Notes: generated from the letters alone by a model not told the origin. A DNA stretch of 64,000 nucleotides from an uncultured Clostridia bacterium (GCA_947581825.1 CANPVP010000001.1:39606-103605); one strand, 5' to 3'. Shown: positions 36,275 to 47,078, counted from the first letter of the stretch. Program-made: numbers and translations.

Positions 36275-37765
36275 ATGGAAAAAATCAAAAAATTTATAAA
36301 TAAACATGATTTATTATTTATAATTATAATAATGGTTATATTTAATATTATATGGATTAGAACTAGTATTTTGGAGTCTATGGATGAAATATGGAATTTT
36401 CAAAATTTATATAAAATACATCAATCAAATTATATATATGAAAAAGATATAAATATAATAATTACACCTCTATTTTTTATAATAGGAGAAGTTTTTATAA
36501 AAATATTTGGTGCTAATTTTTTTGCTTTTAGCATATATAGCTCTGTAATAAATGTTGCTACAGTATCTATAATATTTTTAATATTTAAAGAATTAAAAAT
36601 GAATTCTAAGACTAGAATAACATTAACAATAGGATTATTCTTTATGATAAATACAATATTCTTTGGAAATAATGCTAATTATAATTTACTAGCATTGCTT
36701 TGGTGTTTAATATCAATATTAATTGGAATAAAAAATAAAAACAAAAAAATAAAATTCTATAATGTAATACAAGGTGTTTTATGTTTTTTTGTTTTATTTA
36801 CTAAACAAAACATAGGAGTTTTTTTCCTTTTAGGAATTACAGTAGGAGATTTAATAGAGAAAGAATCAATAAGAGTAAAAATGAAAAATATTTTTACTAA
36901 ATATTTTGTTATCGGAATATTAGGAAGTATATTCCTAATATATTTATTCACTACAAAAACATGGAATAATTTTGTTTTTTATATTCTATCCGGGTTAGGT
37001 GAGTTTACTAAAAATTTTAAAATGTCTATTAATACAAAATATAATGAAATAGGGATAACAGTGGCAGGAATCATTTTTTTAATAATAGGTTTAAAAAATA
37101 AAATGTTTTCTGATATGCAAAAAAAGTACATATATTTCTTAACTCCAATAGCCATATGCATGTTGGGTATCATGTATCCAATTTTTAATGTATACCATAA
37201 AACAATAGCATGTATAATAAGTATAATTTTGGCTGCATATACAATAATAACATTGTTTCATTTCGAAAATAGTGAATGGTTTTACAAAATATTATGTATG
37301 GGATCTATAATACTTAGCTTATCATATATAGATGGAGTATATATAAATTTATGTAGCCAAACTATTACATTAAACGATACAGCTAATCCATTATATGGAA
37401 TAAGAATAGAAAAAAGTGATTATGAAAAGATTATAAAAATTGATAATTATATTCTTGAGAAAGAAAAGCAAGGGATAAATGTTATAATGATATATGAAAA
37501 ATCTGGAATGTATATGTTACCAATAAGGCATTTTAATGGAAAATTTGATTGCTTTAATAATGGAAATCTAGGAAAAGATGGAGCAAATGGAGTTATAGAA
37601 GAAATAAAACAAATGAAAAATGCTGAAATCTTAATAGTAAAAGATGATGATGATGTATTTTGGCAAGAACCAAAAGAAGTAAGAGAATATATAAAAGAAA
37701 ATTTAAAAAACATAGGAGAAATAGAAGAATTTTCAATATATGCAACAAAAATGGAAGGTGAATAA
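36275..37765 (+). CDS. Polytopic membrane glycosyltransferase-like protein (GT-C type)
   Basis: 496 residues with about ten membrane helices and a C-terminal soluble domain of about 120 residues. An acidic pair after the first helix (SILESMDEIWN) fits the catalytic Asp/Glu of GT39-like lipid-linked sugar transferases, and the following loop and helices have the same order. It is inserted between rplI and dnaB, which are normally adjacent. SD AGTAGG is weak. Substrate unknown. Confidence 0.65.
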   Translation: MEKIKKFINKHDLLFIIIIMVIFNIIWIRTSILESMDEIWNFQNLYKIHQSNYIYEKDINIIITPLFFIIGEVFIKIFGANFFAFSIYSSVINVATVSIIFLIFKELKMNSKTRITLTIGLFFMINTIFFGNNANYNLLALLWCLISILIGIKNKNKKIKFYNVIQGVLCFFVLFTKQNIGVFFLLGITVGDLIEKESIRVKMKNIFTKYFVIGILGSIFLIYLFTTKTWNNFVFYILSGLGEFTKNFKMSINTKYNEIGITVAGIIFLIIGLKNKMFSDMQKKYIYFLTPIAICMLGIMYPIFNVYHKTIACIISIILAAYTIITLFHFENSEWFYKILCMGSIILSLSYIDGVYINLCSQTITLNDTANPLYGIRIEKSDYEKIIKIDNYILEKEKQGINVIMIYEKSGMYMLPIRHFNGKFDCFNNGNLGKDGANGVIEEIKQMKNAEILIVKDDDDVFWQEPKEVREYIKENLKNIGEIEEFSIYATKMEGE

Positions 37766-37766
37766 A

Positions 37767-39104
37767 ATGGAGTTAAATAGAATACCACCAAATGATGTAG
37801 AAGCAGAACAAGCAATCTTAGGAAGTATGCTAACAGATAAAGATGCAGTAATAGCAGCAATAGAAGTTTTAAAAGAAGATGATTTCTACAGAGAAGACAA
37901 TAAATTAATATATAGTGCAATGCTAAGTCTATATGGAAAATCAGAGCCAATAGATATAATAACAGTAAAATCAGAATTACAAGCTATTGGAAAATTTGAT
38001 GCTGTAGGTGGATTAGAATATTTAGCAGAATTACCAGAAAAGGTACCAACAACAGCAAATGTTGATAAGTATATAAAAATAGTAGAACAAAAATCTATGG
38101 TAAGAAAACTTATAAAATCAGCAAATGAAATAATAGCAATGGGCTATGATGAAACACAAGAAGTAGAAAACGTAATGGAAATGGCAGAAAAGAACATATT
38201 TGAAACAATGCAAAGAAAAAATCAAAAAGGATATTCTGCGATAAAAGATGTTTTAATAGATACATTTGCACAAATAGAAGCTTTATATAATCAGAAAAAA
38301 ACGGTAACAGGTGTTCCAACAAACTTTATTGATTTAGATCAAAAAACTTCGGGATTACATGGCTCTGAACTAGTAATTATAGCAGCAAGACCTGCAATGG
38401 GAAAATCAGCATTTGCATTAAATATTGCTACAAATGCTGCTACAAGGTCAAATGTACCGGCAGTAATATTCAGTTTGGAAATGAGTAAAGAGCAAATGGT
38501 AAACAGAATCTTATGTAGTGAAGCAATGGTAGATAGTGAAAAAGTAAAAACAGGAAAAATAGACGAAGAAGATTGGATAAAACTAGCAGGAGCACTAGGG
38601 CCACTTTCAGAAGCGGAAATATACATAGATGATACAGCGGGAATATCAATAACCGAAATAAGAGCAAAATGTAGAAAATTAAAAATGGAAAAAAACATAG
38701 GATTAATTATAATAGATTATTTGCAACTAATACAAGGAAGTGGAAAGAGAAATTCAAGCCGTGAGCAAGAAATATCTGAAATAAGTAGGTCATTAAAAAT
38801 TTTAGCAAAAGAATTAGACGTACCAGTAGTAGCACTTTCACAATTATCAAGAACAGCAGAACAACGACAAGATCATAGACCAATGTTATCAGACTTGCGT
38901 GAATCAGGAGCTATAGAACAAGATGCGGATATAGTAATGTTTTTATATAGAGATGATTATTATAATCCAGAAACAGAAAAAAAGAATGTTGCAGAAGTAA
39001 TATTAGCAAAAAATAGAAGCGGTTCAATCGGAACAGTAGAATTAAGGTGGTTAGGAGAATTCACAAAATTCGTTAATTTAGAAAAATATAGAGATGAAAT
39101 GTAG
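37767..39104 (+). CDS. dnaB: Replicative DNA helicase DnaB
   Basis: 445 residues. N-terminal primase-interacting domain (RIPPNDVEAEQAILGSML), then a RecA-like ATPase: Walker A ARPAMGKSAFALN (about residue 206), Walker B LIIIDYLQLI, and motifs DLRESGAIEQDADIV and LAKNRSGSIGT. It forms the hexameric helicase at the fork. The frame is open further upstream, but ATG 37767, 6 bases after GGAAGGTG, begins at the conserved start. It starts 1 base after the preceding stop codon. Confidence 0.96.
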   Translation: MELNRIPPNDVEAEQAILGSMLTDKDAVIAAIEVLKEDDFYREDNKLIYSAMLSLYGKSEPIDIITVKSELQAIGKFDAVGGLEYLAELPEKVPTTANVDKYIKIVEQKSMVRKLIKSANEIIAMGYDETQEVENVMEMAEKNIFETMQRKNQKGYSAIKDVLIDTFAQIEALYNQKKTVTGVPTNFIDLDQKTSGLHGSELVIIAARPAMGKSAFALNIATNAATRSNVPAVIFSLEMSKEQMVNRILCSEAMVDSEKVKTGKIDEEDWIKLAGALGPLSEAEIYIDDTAGISITEIRAKCRKLKMEKNIGLIIIDYLQLIQGSGKRNSSREQEISEISRSLKILAKELDVPVVALSQLSRTAEQRQDHRPMLSDLRESGAIEQDADIVMFLYRDDYYNPETEKKNVAEVILAKNRSGSIGTVELRWLGEFTKFVNLEKYRDEM

Positions 39105-39161
39105 AGATGTTAATATAATAAAAAATACAAAACTGTATAAAAATTGTAAAAAGGAGAAATA

Positions 39162-40166
39162 ATGTTAAAAGAACAAGTAGAAAAAACAATAAAGAAATAC
39201 AATCAAATTGAATCTGGTGATAAGATAATTTTAGGAGTATCTGGTGGACCAGATTCTATTTCTATGCTCAACATATTAAATGAAATCAGAAAAGAAAAAA
39301 ATGGAATAGATTTTGAAATAGTAGTTGCACATATAAATCATATGATAAGGGAAGAAGCAACAGAAGATGAGGAGTATGTGAGGTTATTTTGTGAAAAAGA
39401 AAATATAAAATTCTTTGCAAAAAGAGCACAAATATTAAAGATATCTCAGGAACACAAAATAGGAACAGAAGAAGCGGGAAGAAAAATAAGATATGATTTT
39501 TTTGAAGAAATTTTAAAAAAAGAAAATGCAAATAAAATAGCAACAGCTCATAATGCAAATGATAATGCTGAAACAATTTTAATGAATATATTAAGGGGAA
39601 CGTCACCTTCTGGAATAAAAGGAATAGAGCCAATTAGAGAAAATAAATATATAAGACCACTTATAGAATGTAAAAGAGAAGACATTGAAGAATACTGCAA
39701 AAAAGAAAATTTAAATCCGAGAATAGATAAAACAAATTATGAAAATATATATACTAGAAATAAAATAAGAAACATATTAATTCCGCTAATAAAAAAGGAA
39801 TTTAATCCTAATATAATAGAAACATTAAACAGATTATCTGAAATTGCCAAAATAGAAGATATCTATTTTGAAGAAATAATAGAAAAAAAATATAGGGAAA
39901 TAGCAGAACTAAATGATTTCAATCAAGAAAAAAAGATAATACTAGATTTAGAAAAGTTCAATCAAGAAAATATAGTAATAAAAAACAGACTAATATTATA
40001 TACTATAAATAAGTTAGTAGGCTCTACAAAAGGAATTGAGAAAATTCATGTAAATGATATAATAAAATTATGTGAGAAAAACATAGGAAATAAATTTTTA
40101 CAACCAAAAAAACACATAAAAATTTTGATAAAAAACAAAAAAATTATTTTTATGTTAAATGCTTAA
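39162..40166 (+). CDS. tilS: tRNA(Ile)-lysidine synthase
   Basis: 334 residues. P-loop SGGPDS (about residues 26-31) and the TilS pattern HINHMIREEATEDEEYV and IATAHNANDNAETILMNILRG. The enzyme converts C34 of the CAU anticodon to lysidine so that AUA is read as Ile. AUA is very common in these genes, so the enzyme is essential here. It is shorter than TilS proteins with full C-terminal domains. SD AAAAGGAG precedes the ATG. hpt, often between tilS and ftsH, is absent. Confidence 0.93.
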   Translation: MLKEQVEKTIKKYNQIESGDKIILGVSGGPDSISMLNILNEIRKEKNGIDFEIVVAHINHMIREEATEDEEYVRLFCEKENIKFFAKRAQILKISQEHKIGTEEAGRKIRYDFFEEILKKENANKIATAHNANDNAETILMNILRGTSPSGIKGIEPIRENKYIRPLIECKREDIEEYCKKENLNPRIDKTNYENIYTRNKIRNILIPLIKKEFNPNIIETLNRLSEIAKIEDIYFEEIIEKKYREIAELNDFNQEKKIILDLEKFNQENIVIKNRLILYTINKLVGSTKGIEKIHVNDIIKLCEKNIGNKFLQPKKHIKILIKNKKIIFMLNA

Positions 40167-40227
40167 AACCGTAAGCTGAAACCTACAAAACAAGCGGTTT
40201 GTAACAAAAATGACTTGCGAAAAAGTA

Positions 40228-40256
40228 TTGAAAAGGATTTTCATGTATGATATACA
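40228..40256 (+). promoter_or_regulatory. ftsH promoter
   Basis: TTGAAA (40228-40233), 17 bases, TATACA (40251-40256). Confidence 0.65.
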
Positions 40257-40315
40257 ATTGTCTAGAAAATTATACTGAGAAGTGATATAAATCACAAAAG
40301 AAAGGAATGAAACAA

Positions 40316-42115
40316 ATGAAAGGTAGCTTAAAAACATTAGGAATGTGGCTAATATTTGGCATTATATTTGTGATTCTATTAACTGCTATACTTGAAGGCG
40401 GTAGCAATTCAATGAAATATTCTGAATTAATAAAAGATTTAGAAGATAAAAAAGTTGAAAAAATAGAAATAAATGCAGAAGGGAAAAAGGCAACGGTAAA
40501 ATTAGCAGGAGACAATAATATAAAAGAAGTAAATATTCCTAATATGGAGACTTTTATGGAATATGCAAATGAATATTTAAAAACTGCAGAAATTGAATTA
40601 AGTGAAAAGTCAGAATCAGTATTTGTAACAATATTAGATATATTGTCACCATTTATAATACTAATAGTATTCCTAATATTCTGGTTTATAACAATGAACC
40701 CACAACAAGGTGGAAATAAAACTATGTCATTTGGAAGAAGTAAAGCAAGAGTGATAGGAGGAAATGAAAAAGGTAGAATAACATTTGAAGACGTTGCAGG
40801 AGTAGATGAAGAAAAAGAAGAATTAGAAGAAATAGTAGAATTCTTAAAAAATCCTAAAAAATTCACAAATATGGGAGCAAGAATTCCAAAAGGAGTTTTA
40901 TTAGTAGGTCAACCAGGAACAGGAAAAACTCTATTAGCAAAAGCAGTAGCAGGAGAAGCAGGAGTACCATTCTTTATAATAAGTGGGTCTGATTTCGTAG
41001 AAATGTTCGTTGGTGTTGGAGCATCAAGAGTAAGAGATTTATTTGAACAAGCAAAGAAAAATGCACCATGTATAATCTTCATAGATGAGATAGATGCAGT
41101 AGGACGTCAAAGAGGAGCAGGTCTTGGTGGAGGACATGATGAAAGAGAACAAACATTAAATCAAATGCTTGTTGAAATGGATGGATTTGGAACAAATGAA
41201 GGCGTTATAGTTTTAGCAGCAACAAATAGACCAGACGTATTAGATAGAGCTTTATTAAGACCAGGAAGATTTGATAGACAAATAGTAGTATCAGCACCAG
41301 ATGTATTAGCAAGAGAGCAAATATTAGAAGTTCATGCAAGAAAGAAAAAACTAGCAGAAGATGTTGATTTAAAAACAATAGCAAAAAATACATCAGGCTT
41401 TTCAGGAGCAGACCTAGAAAACGTATTAAACGAAGCCGCTTTATTAGCTGCTAGAAGAGATAAAAACGAAATAGGAATGGCAGAAATAGAAGATGCAATG
41501 GTAAAAGTAACAATGGGACCAGAAAAGAAAACAAGAGTAAGAAGCGAAAAAGAAAATAAATTAGTAGCATATCATGAAGCAGGTCATGCAGTTGTAAGTA
41601 GATTTTTACCAACACAAGATGCAGTTCATCAAATATCAATAGTACCAAGAGGTATGGCAGGTGGATATACGATGTACAGACCAACAGAAGATAAATCATT
41701 TATGTCAAAATCAGAAATGGAAGAAAACATAGTATCACTTCTAGGTGGTAGAGTAGCAGAAAAATTAATTTTAGATGATATATCAACAGGTGCAAGTAAT
41801 GATATAGAAAGAGCATCAAAAATAGCAAGAGATATGGTTACAAAATACGGAATGAGTGATACAATAGGATCAATAATGTTTGGTTCAGGTCAAGAAGAAG
41901 TTTTCTTAGGAAGAGATTTTGCACAAGCAAGAAACTATTCAGAAGAAACTGCATCTGTAATAGATGTAGAAACAAAAAATATAATAGACAAAGCATACAG
42001 AAGAGCTGAAGAAATATTAAAAAACAATATAGATAAACTTCATGCTGTAGCACAAGTTTTATTAGAAAAAGAAAAAATAGATGGAGAAGAATTCGAAGCA
42101 ATATTTAGTGAATAG
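40316..42115 (+). CDS. ftsH: ATP-dependent zinc metalloprotease FtsH
   Basis: 599 residues: two membrane helices flanking a small outside domain, AAA+ module with Walker A GQPGTGKT (about residue 198), Walker [14 protein letters not shown] and the second region of homology [18 protein letters not shown], then the protease domain with HEAGH (about residue 420). It degrades membrane and regulatory proteins. ATG 40316 is chosen over ATG 40307, which immediately abuts the SD AGAAAGGA. Confidence 0.96.
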   Translation: MKGSLKTLGMWLIFGIIFVILLTAILEGGSNSMKYSELIKDLEDKKVEKIEINAEGKKATVKLAGDNNIKEVNIPNMETFMEYANEYLKTAEIELSEKSESVFVTILDILSPFIILIVFLIFWFITMNPQQGGNKTMSFGRSKARVIGGNEKGRITFEDVAGVDEEKEELEEIVEFLKNPKKFTNMGARIPKGVLLVGQPGTGKTLLAKAVAGEAGVPFFIISGSDFVEMFVGVGASRVRDLFEQAKKNAPCIIFIDEIDAVGRQRGAGLGGGHDEREQTLNQMLVEMDGFGTNEGVIVLAATNRPDVLDRALLRPGRFDRQIVVSAPDVLAREQILEVHARKKKLAEDVDLKTIAKNTSGFSGADLENVLNEAALLAARRDKNEIGMAEIEDAMVKVTMGPEKKTRVRSEKENKLVAYHEAGHAVVSRFLPTQDAVHQISIVPRGMAGGYTMYRPTEDKSFMSKSEMEENIVSLLGGRVAEKLILDDISTGASNDIERASKIARDMVTKYGMSDTIGSIMFGSGQEEVFLGRDFAQARNYSEETASVIDVETKNIIDKAYRRAEEILKNNIDKLHAVAQVLLEKEKIDGEEFEAIFSE

Positions 42116-42585
42116 AATTCATTGCAATATAAAAGTATTGCATATCTGTAGGGGCAATCATAGATTGCCCACTTTTTGTAGAGATGTTAATTTTATGATA
42201 ACAATCTAAATTTTCTATGGAATACTACAAAATAACATCACGATGCGTTTAATGAAACTCGGGCGACCACTGGTCGCCCCTACAACAGGCAAAGCCTTAA
42301 CAGCATCAGCACCGACGAATCGCAAACCCCAAATGGTAGAGATGTTATAACAATATAAAATTTAATTTGACAAACTTTATTATTCAAGCTATAAAATATT
42401 TGTTAAATCAAAAAGCATCTTAGGAAAGACATAAATTAATTTAATTCAAAGAAATTTTTTCTAAATTAAAATCCAAAAAATTAATTAAAAATCAAATAGA
42501 AAGAGGGTGATAAAAGTTTATAAAAATCTATTTTACATGTTGCTAAAAAAGCAAGAAACTATTATAATAGAGGAGAGAACAGCTA
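42116..42585. repeat. Repeat-rich intergenic region after ftsH
   Basis: Contains a terminator-like hairpin GGGCAATC/GATTGCCC (42152-42170, with a T-rich tail), the palindrome GGGCGACCACTGGTCGCCC (about 42262-42280) and two copies of GTAGAGATGTTA (about 42179 and 42337). No ORF is supported; the last 200 bases are A+T-rich leader of the next gene. Confidence 0.7.
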
Positions 42586-43440
42586 ATGGAAAAAATTAAT
42601 TTAGTACCCAAAAATGATTTGGTTTTTCAAAGAATTTTTGGAAAAGTAGGCAATGAGGATATTGCAAAAAGATTTATAGAATTAATAATAGGGAAAAAGA
42701 TAGAAACAATAGATTTAGATGTAAATAGAGAATTAATAAGAGAAAAAGAAGAAGGAAAACTAAGCAGATTAGATGTAAGAGCAAAGTTAAATGATGGAAT
42801 TAGTTGCAATATAGAAATACAATTAAAAGATCAAAATAACATGGAAAAAAGAGCATTGTATTATTGGGCAAGATTACATGGAAATCAATTAAAGGTTGGA
42901 GAAGACTATAAAGATGTAAAGAAAACAATTTCAATAATCATAATGGGAGAAAATTTAAAAAGATTAGCAGACATAGAAGAATATCATACAAAGTGGAAAT
43001 TGAGAGAAGAAAAAAAGAAAGAAAAGATTTTAACAGAAGATATAGAAATACATATTCTAGAAATGGAAAAAATGAAAAATAGAGTTAAGGAAAAGGATGA
43101 ACTTAGATTGTGGCTATTGTTTCTAGACAATCCAGAAAATGAGGAGGTGCTGAAGAAAATGGAAGAAAATGATTTTTTAAAACAAGCAATGAAAGAATAC
43201 GAGCACTTAAGAGGAAGCGAAAGTTTTTGGAGATTAGTAGAACTAAGAGAGAAGAATCTACGAGATGAAGTATGGGAAAAAAATAATGCACGAGAAGAAG
43301 GCAGAAAGGAAGGAACAGAAAAAGGAAAAAAAGAGGAAAAAATAGAGATAGCAAAGAAGTTATTAAAGAAAGGATATAATGTAGAACAAATTATGGAAAT
43401 AACGGATTTAAGTGAAGATGAAATTAAAGAAATCCAATAA
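42586..43440 (+). CDS. Rpn/PD-(D/E)XK nuclease-family protein
   Basis: 284 residues. The N-terminal 120 match the Rpn/transposase-31-like nuclease group: KNDLVFQRIFG start, RLDVRAKLNDGISCNIEIQLKDQ with the D...ExQ/K nuclease residues, then KRALYYWARLHGNQL. The rest is a charged helical region and a Lys/Glu-rich C-terminus. Such proteins promote RecA-independent recombination or are remnants of mobile elements, and clostridial genomes often carry many. SD GGAG precedes the ATG. Confidence 0.85.
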   Translation: MEKINLVPKNDLVFQRIFGKVGNEDIAKRFIELIIGKKIETIDLDVNRELIREKEEGKLSRLDVRAKLNDGISCNIEIQLKDQNNMEKRALYYWARLHGNQLKVGEDYKDVKKTISIIIMGENLKRLADIEEYHTKWKLREEKKKEKILTEDIEIHILEMEKMKNRVKEKDELRLWLLFLDNPENEEVLKKMEENDFLKQAMKEYEHLRGSESFWRLVELREKNLRDEVWEKNNAREEGRKEGTEKGKKEEKIEIAKKLLKKGYNVEQIMEITDLSEDEIKEIQ

Positions 43441-44061
43441 TAATTATTACATAATATTAAACATCTTTAGGGGCGATTAGCAATCGCCCGAACACACATA
43501 AATTGTAGAGATGTTATTATAAATTTAATGAATTATGAATAATTAATAATTAATGTAAAAAATTTGTAATAGTTTTGTAATGCTCAAAAAAATTCTTACA
43601 ACCAACTGGCATACAAATACTATTAACATAAAATGTAAAAAACAACAAAAACAAACCCGCTGAAAACAGCGGGTTTGTTGCATGTTTAACATAAAAACAT
43701 GAAGTTTGACATTATATATTTCATATTATAATATGTGGATACAACAAAAGAGTAGACAAAAATCTACAAAAAAAAACACAAGAAATAATAGAGAGAAACC
43801 AAAGATCTTAAAAAACCAAAGATAATATTTCAGAGAAACCAAAGATCTTTAAATATACAAAAGTAAAAAAAATATATACAAGAGATAAAAGAAGTTAGAA
43901 GTAAACAAATATTAAATTATGCATTTCCCTATATGTATAATCATTTGCTACTTCTAACTTCATATAATCTTAATCGAAAATGTGAATACAATAAGGCTAT
44001 ATAGGACAACCCTATAGCTAGTAAATATATATAAGATAAGATTCAGGGGAGGTATTTACAA
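43441..44061. other. Long leader region upstream of nrdD
   Basis: 620 bases without a gene. It holds a hairpin GGGGCGATTAGCAATCGCCC (about 43470), another GTAGAGATGTTA copy (about 43505), a 13-bp terminator stem (43650-43679), three ACCAAAGAT repeats (two as AGAGAAACCAAAGATCTT at 43792 and 43832) and a hairpin GCTATATAGG/CCTATAGC shortly before nrdD. No NrdR box of the usual ACAC...GTGT form was seen. Confidence 0.6.
43650..43679. terminator. Terminator-like hairpin upstream of nrdD
   Basis: 13-bp perfect stem AACAAACCCGCTG/CAGCGGGTTTGTT with AAAA loop. Confidence 0.75.
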
Positions 44062-46347
44062 ATGCAGGTAATAAAAAGAGACGGAAGATTAGCAGAATTT
44101 AATTTAGAAAGAATAATTAAAGCAGTAACACTAGCCATGTCACATACACCAGGTGGAGTAGATGTGGATTTAGCAAATAAAATAGCAATGGCAGTAGAAA
44201 AACAACTTGATGGAAAAACACAAGTAACAGTATACGAAATAGAAGATATAGTAGAAAAAAGATTAATGGCATCATCAAGAAAAGAAGTTGCACAAGCATA
44301 TATAACATATAGATACAATAGAGATGTAGCAAGAAAATCAAGAACAAAAGATGTTTTCTTAGAAATAATAGAAACAAAATCAAATGATGTAACAAGAGAA
44401 AATGCAAATATGAATGCAGATACACCAGCAGGTATGATGATGAAATTTGCAAGTGAAACAACAAAACCATTTGTAGATGATTTCTTATTATCACAAGAAG
44501 CAAGAGAAGCTGTTCAAGGTGGATATATTCATATACATGATAAAGATTATTATCCAACGAAGAGCTTAACATGTTTACAACATCCATTAGATAAAATACT
44601 AGAAAATGGTTTTAGAGCAGGACATGGTTCTTCAAGAGCAGCAAAGAAAATAGAAACAGCGAGTATATTAGGATGTATTTCAATGGAAACAGTACAAAAT
44701 GAAATGCATGGTGGACAAGCAATTCCTGCTTTCGATTTTTACATGGCACCATATGTAAAAATGACTTTTAAACAAGAAATAAAGAAAGCAGAAGAAATGG
44801 TAGGAGTAGACCTATCAAAATATTATGATTATCAAGTAAAAGATTATATAGAAAAAGATGTAAAAGACCTAAAAGGAGAAGAAAGATATTTACAGGCAGC
44901 AATAAATGCTACAGTAGAAAGAGTACATCAATCAATGGAAGCCTTTATTCACAACATGAATACAATCCATTCAAGAGGTGGAAATCAAGTAGTATTTAGC
45001 TCTATCAATTATGGAACAGATACATCAGCAGAAGGAAGATGTGTAATTCGTGAATTATTAAAATCAACTTTAAGAGGAGTTGGAAATAACGAAACTCCAA
45101 TATTCCCTATACAAATATGGAAAAAGAAAAGAGGAGTAAACTACTTAAAAGGAGATCCAAACTATGACTTATATCAATTTGCATGTGAAGTAACATCAAA
45201 AAGATTTTTCCCAAATTTCTTAAACTTAGATGCAACATTTAATACACATCCAAAGTGGGATGCAAAAGATCCACATAGATATTACTATGAAGTAGCAACA
45301 ATGGGATGTAGAACAAGAGTATTTTCTAACCGTCATGGAGAAGATACATCTGTTGGAAGAGGAAATATATCATTTACAACAGTTAATTTAGTTAGAATAG
45401 CAATAGAAGCAGCAAGAGAAGCACAAGCAGAATTAGGTTTAGAATTTGATTTAGGTGTTGGAAGTGAAAAAAATATGACACCTAAATATAAAAAATTAGT
45501 AAAGAAAATATTCTTAGAAAGATTAGATAAATACACACAAGTAGCAGCTAGACAACTTTACGATAGATATAGATTCCAAGCAACAGCTTCGAAAAAACAA
45601 TTCCCATTATTAATGGAAGGTTTGTGGCAAGACAGTGAAAACTTATTGCCAAATGAATCAATAGAACCAGTATTAAAACATGGAACTTTATCAATAGGAT
45701 TTATAGGATTGGCAGAAGCTTTAATAACACTTACAGGAAAACATCATGGAGAATCAGATGATTCACAAAATTTAGGAATAGAAATTATAAAACAAATGAG
45801 AGATGATTGTGATAATTTAGCAGATAGATATGATTTAAATTATTCCCTATTAGCAACACCAGCAGAAGGATTAGCAGGAAGATTTACAAAAATGGATAGA
45901 AGAGATTTTGGAAATATATTAGGTGTTACAGATAAAGAATATTATACAAATAGTAATCACGTGCCAGTTTGGTATAAATGTACAGCAGAGCATAAAGCAA
46001 AAATAGAAGCACCATATCATGCATTAACAAATGCAGGACATATATTCTACATAGAATTAGATGGAGATGCAACTCATAACCCAGAAAGCGTAGAAGCAGT
46101 AGTAGATTTAATGGATAAATACAACATGGGATATGGATCAGTAAATCATACACGTTCAAGATGCATGGATTGCGGATTTGAAAATGCAGATGCATTTTTA
46201 CAAGAATGTCCAGTATGCGGTGGAAAAAACATAGATACAATACAAAGAATAACAGGATATTTAGTAGGAACAACATCACGTTGGAATAAAGGAAAGTTAT
46301 CTGAGTTGCGTGATAGAGTAACTCATGGAACTGAGTGCGAAAAATAA
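44062..46347 (+). CDS. nrdD: Anaerobic ribonucleoside-triphosphate reductase
   Basis: 761 residues. N-terminal ATP-cone (MQVIKRDGRLAEFNLERI), a large glycyl-radical barrel and C-terminal Zn cysteines in SRCMDCGF...ECPVCGG (about 700-722), followed by the glycyl-radical segment RITGYLVGT (Gly about 731). It makes deoxynucleotides under anaerobic conditions with radical generation by NrdG, encoded downstream. SD GGGGAGG precedes the ATG. The last codons and stop lie in the left arm of a long palindromic element. Confidence 0.95.
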   Translation: MQVIKRDGRLAEFNLERIIKAVTLAMSHTPGGVDVDLANKIAMAVEKQLDGKTQVTVYEIEDIVEKRLMASSRKEVAQAYITYRYNRDVARKSRTKDVFLEIIETKSNDVTRENANMNADTPAGMMMKFASETTKPFVDDFLLSQEAREAVQGGYIHIHDKDYYPTKSLTCLQHPLDKILENGFRAGHGSSRAAKKIETASILGCISMETVQNEMHGGQAIPAFDFYMAPYVKMTFKQEIKKAEEMVGVDLSKYYDYQVKDYIEKDVKDLKGEERYLQAAINATVERVHQSMEAFIHNMNTIHSRGGNQVVFSSINYGTDTSAEGRCVIRELLKSTLRGVGNNETPIFPIQIWKKKRGVNYLKGDPNYDLYQFACEVTSKRFFPNFLNLDATFNTHPKWDAKDPHRYYYEVATMGCRTRVFSNRHGEDTSVGRGNISFTTVNLVRIAIEAAREAQAELGLEFDLGVGSEKNMTPKYKKLVKKIFLERLDKYTQVAARQLYDRYRFQATASKKQFPLLMEGLWQDSENLLPNESIEPVLKHGTLSIGFIGLAEALITLTGKHHGESDDSQNLGIEIIKQMRDDCDNLADRYDLNYSLLATPAEGLAGRFTKMDRRDFGNILGVTDKEYYTNSNHVPVWYKCTAEHKAKIEAPYHALTNAGHIFYIELDGDATHNPESVEAVVDLMDKYNMGYGSVNHTRSRCMDCGFENADAFLQECPVCGGKNIDTIQRITGYLVGTTSRWNKGKLSELRDRVTHGTECEK

Positions 46348-46455
46348 ACGGCGTCTTGCGTTGTTAAATTCAAAACAAAAATCCTCGATGTACACAAGTA
46401 CACCTCCGGTATTTTGTTTTGAATTTGCCTAGCAATACTGGCTTCTTTTTCGCAC
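46335..46455. repeat. Palindromic element between nrdD and nrdG
   Basis: 121 bp bounded by GTGCGAAAAA/TTTTTCGCAC, with inner arms AAATTCAAAACAAAA (46366-46380) and TTTTGTTTTGAATTT (46414-46428). It can fold into a long interrupted hairpin. The left arm encodes the last residues and stop of NrdD. Confidence 0.75.
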
Positions 46456-46527
46456 CATGGAGAGAGATGTTAATGAATATTGAATAATTGCAATGCGAAT
46501 GCATTGCACACACAGGGGGAAATTCAA

Positions 46528-47040
46528 ATGAAAATGGCAGGATTTTACGATGAAAGCATATCAAATGGATTAGGTTGGAGAGCAGTACTATTTGTGAGCG
46601 GATGCCCACATCATTGCCCAGGATGCCATAATAAGCAAGCACAAGATTTCGAATATGGAACAGATTTTAATAAGCAAGAAAAACAAGAAATAATTGATAG
46701 AATAAAAGAAAATTCAATATTAAAGGGAATTACAATAAGTGGTGGAGAACCACTGTGTAAAGAAAATATACCAGAGGTATTGGAATTTATTAAAGACTTA
46801 AGAAAAGAAAAACCAGATTTTAATGTATGGTGTTATTCGGGATATACAATAGAAGAATTGATGGCAAGAAATGATAAAACTACTAATGAATGTTTAGAAC
46901 AAATCGATGTATTAGTAGATGGAGAATACATAGAAAGCCAAAAAGAACCAAATTTAAAATTTAGAGGATCAAAAAATCAAAGAATAATAGACGTACATAA
47001 ATGCATGAGTGAGCAAAAAGTAGTCCAATTAGCAATATAA
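46528..47040 (+). CDS. nrdG: Anaerobic ribonucleotide reductase activating protein
   Basis: 170-residue radical-SAM enzyme that installs the glycyl radical in NrdD. The cluster motif is GCPHHCPGC (Cys26, Cys30, Cys33, CX3CX2C); the SAM-binding GGEP appears in ITISGGEPLCKEN. Length and layout are typical. ATG 46528 lies 7 bases after AGGGGGA; the frame is open upstream but without an SD. Confidence 0.94.
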   Translation: MKMAGFYDESISNGLGWRAVLFVSGCPHHCPGCHNKQAQDFEYGTDFNKQEKQEIIDRIKENSILKGITISGGEPLCKENIPEVLEFIKDLRKEKPDFNVWCYSGYTIEELMARNDKTTNECLEQIDVLVDGEYIESQKEPNLKFRGSKNQRIIDVHKCMSEQKVVQLAI

Positions 47041-47048
47041 AATATAAA

Positions 47049-47078
47049 AGGCATGTACACTATTGTATATGCCTCTTT
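47049..47078 (+). terminator. Terminator after nrdG
   Basis: Imperfect stem AGGCATGTAC/GTATATGCCT (47049-47058 with 47065-47074), then CTTT. Confidence 0.55.

Noticed and set aside
43792-43849. CRISPR array
   Set aside because: Only two to three short repeats with irregular spacing and no cas genes.
43441-44061. Cobalamin riboswitch or NrdR operator before nrdD
   Set aside because: No conserved riboswitch core and no NrdR-type paired boxes could be recognised.
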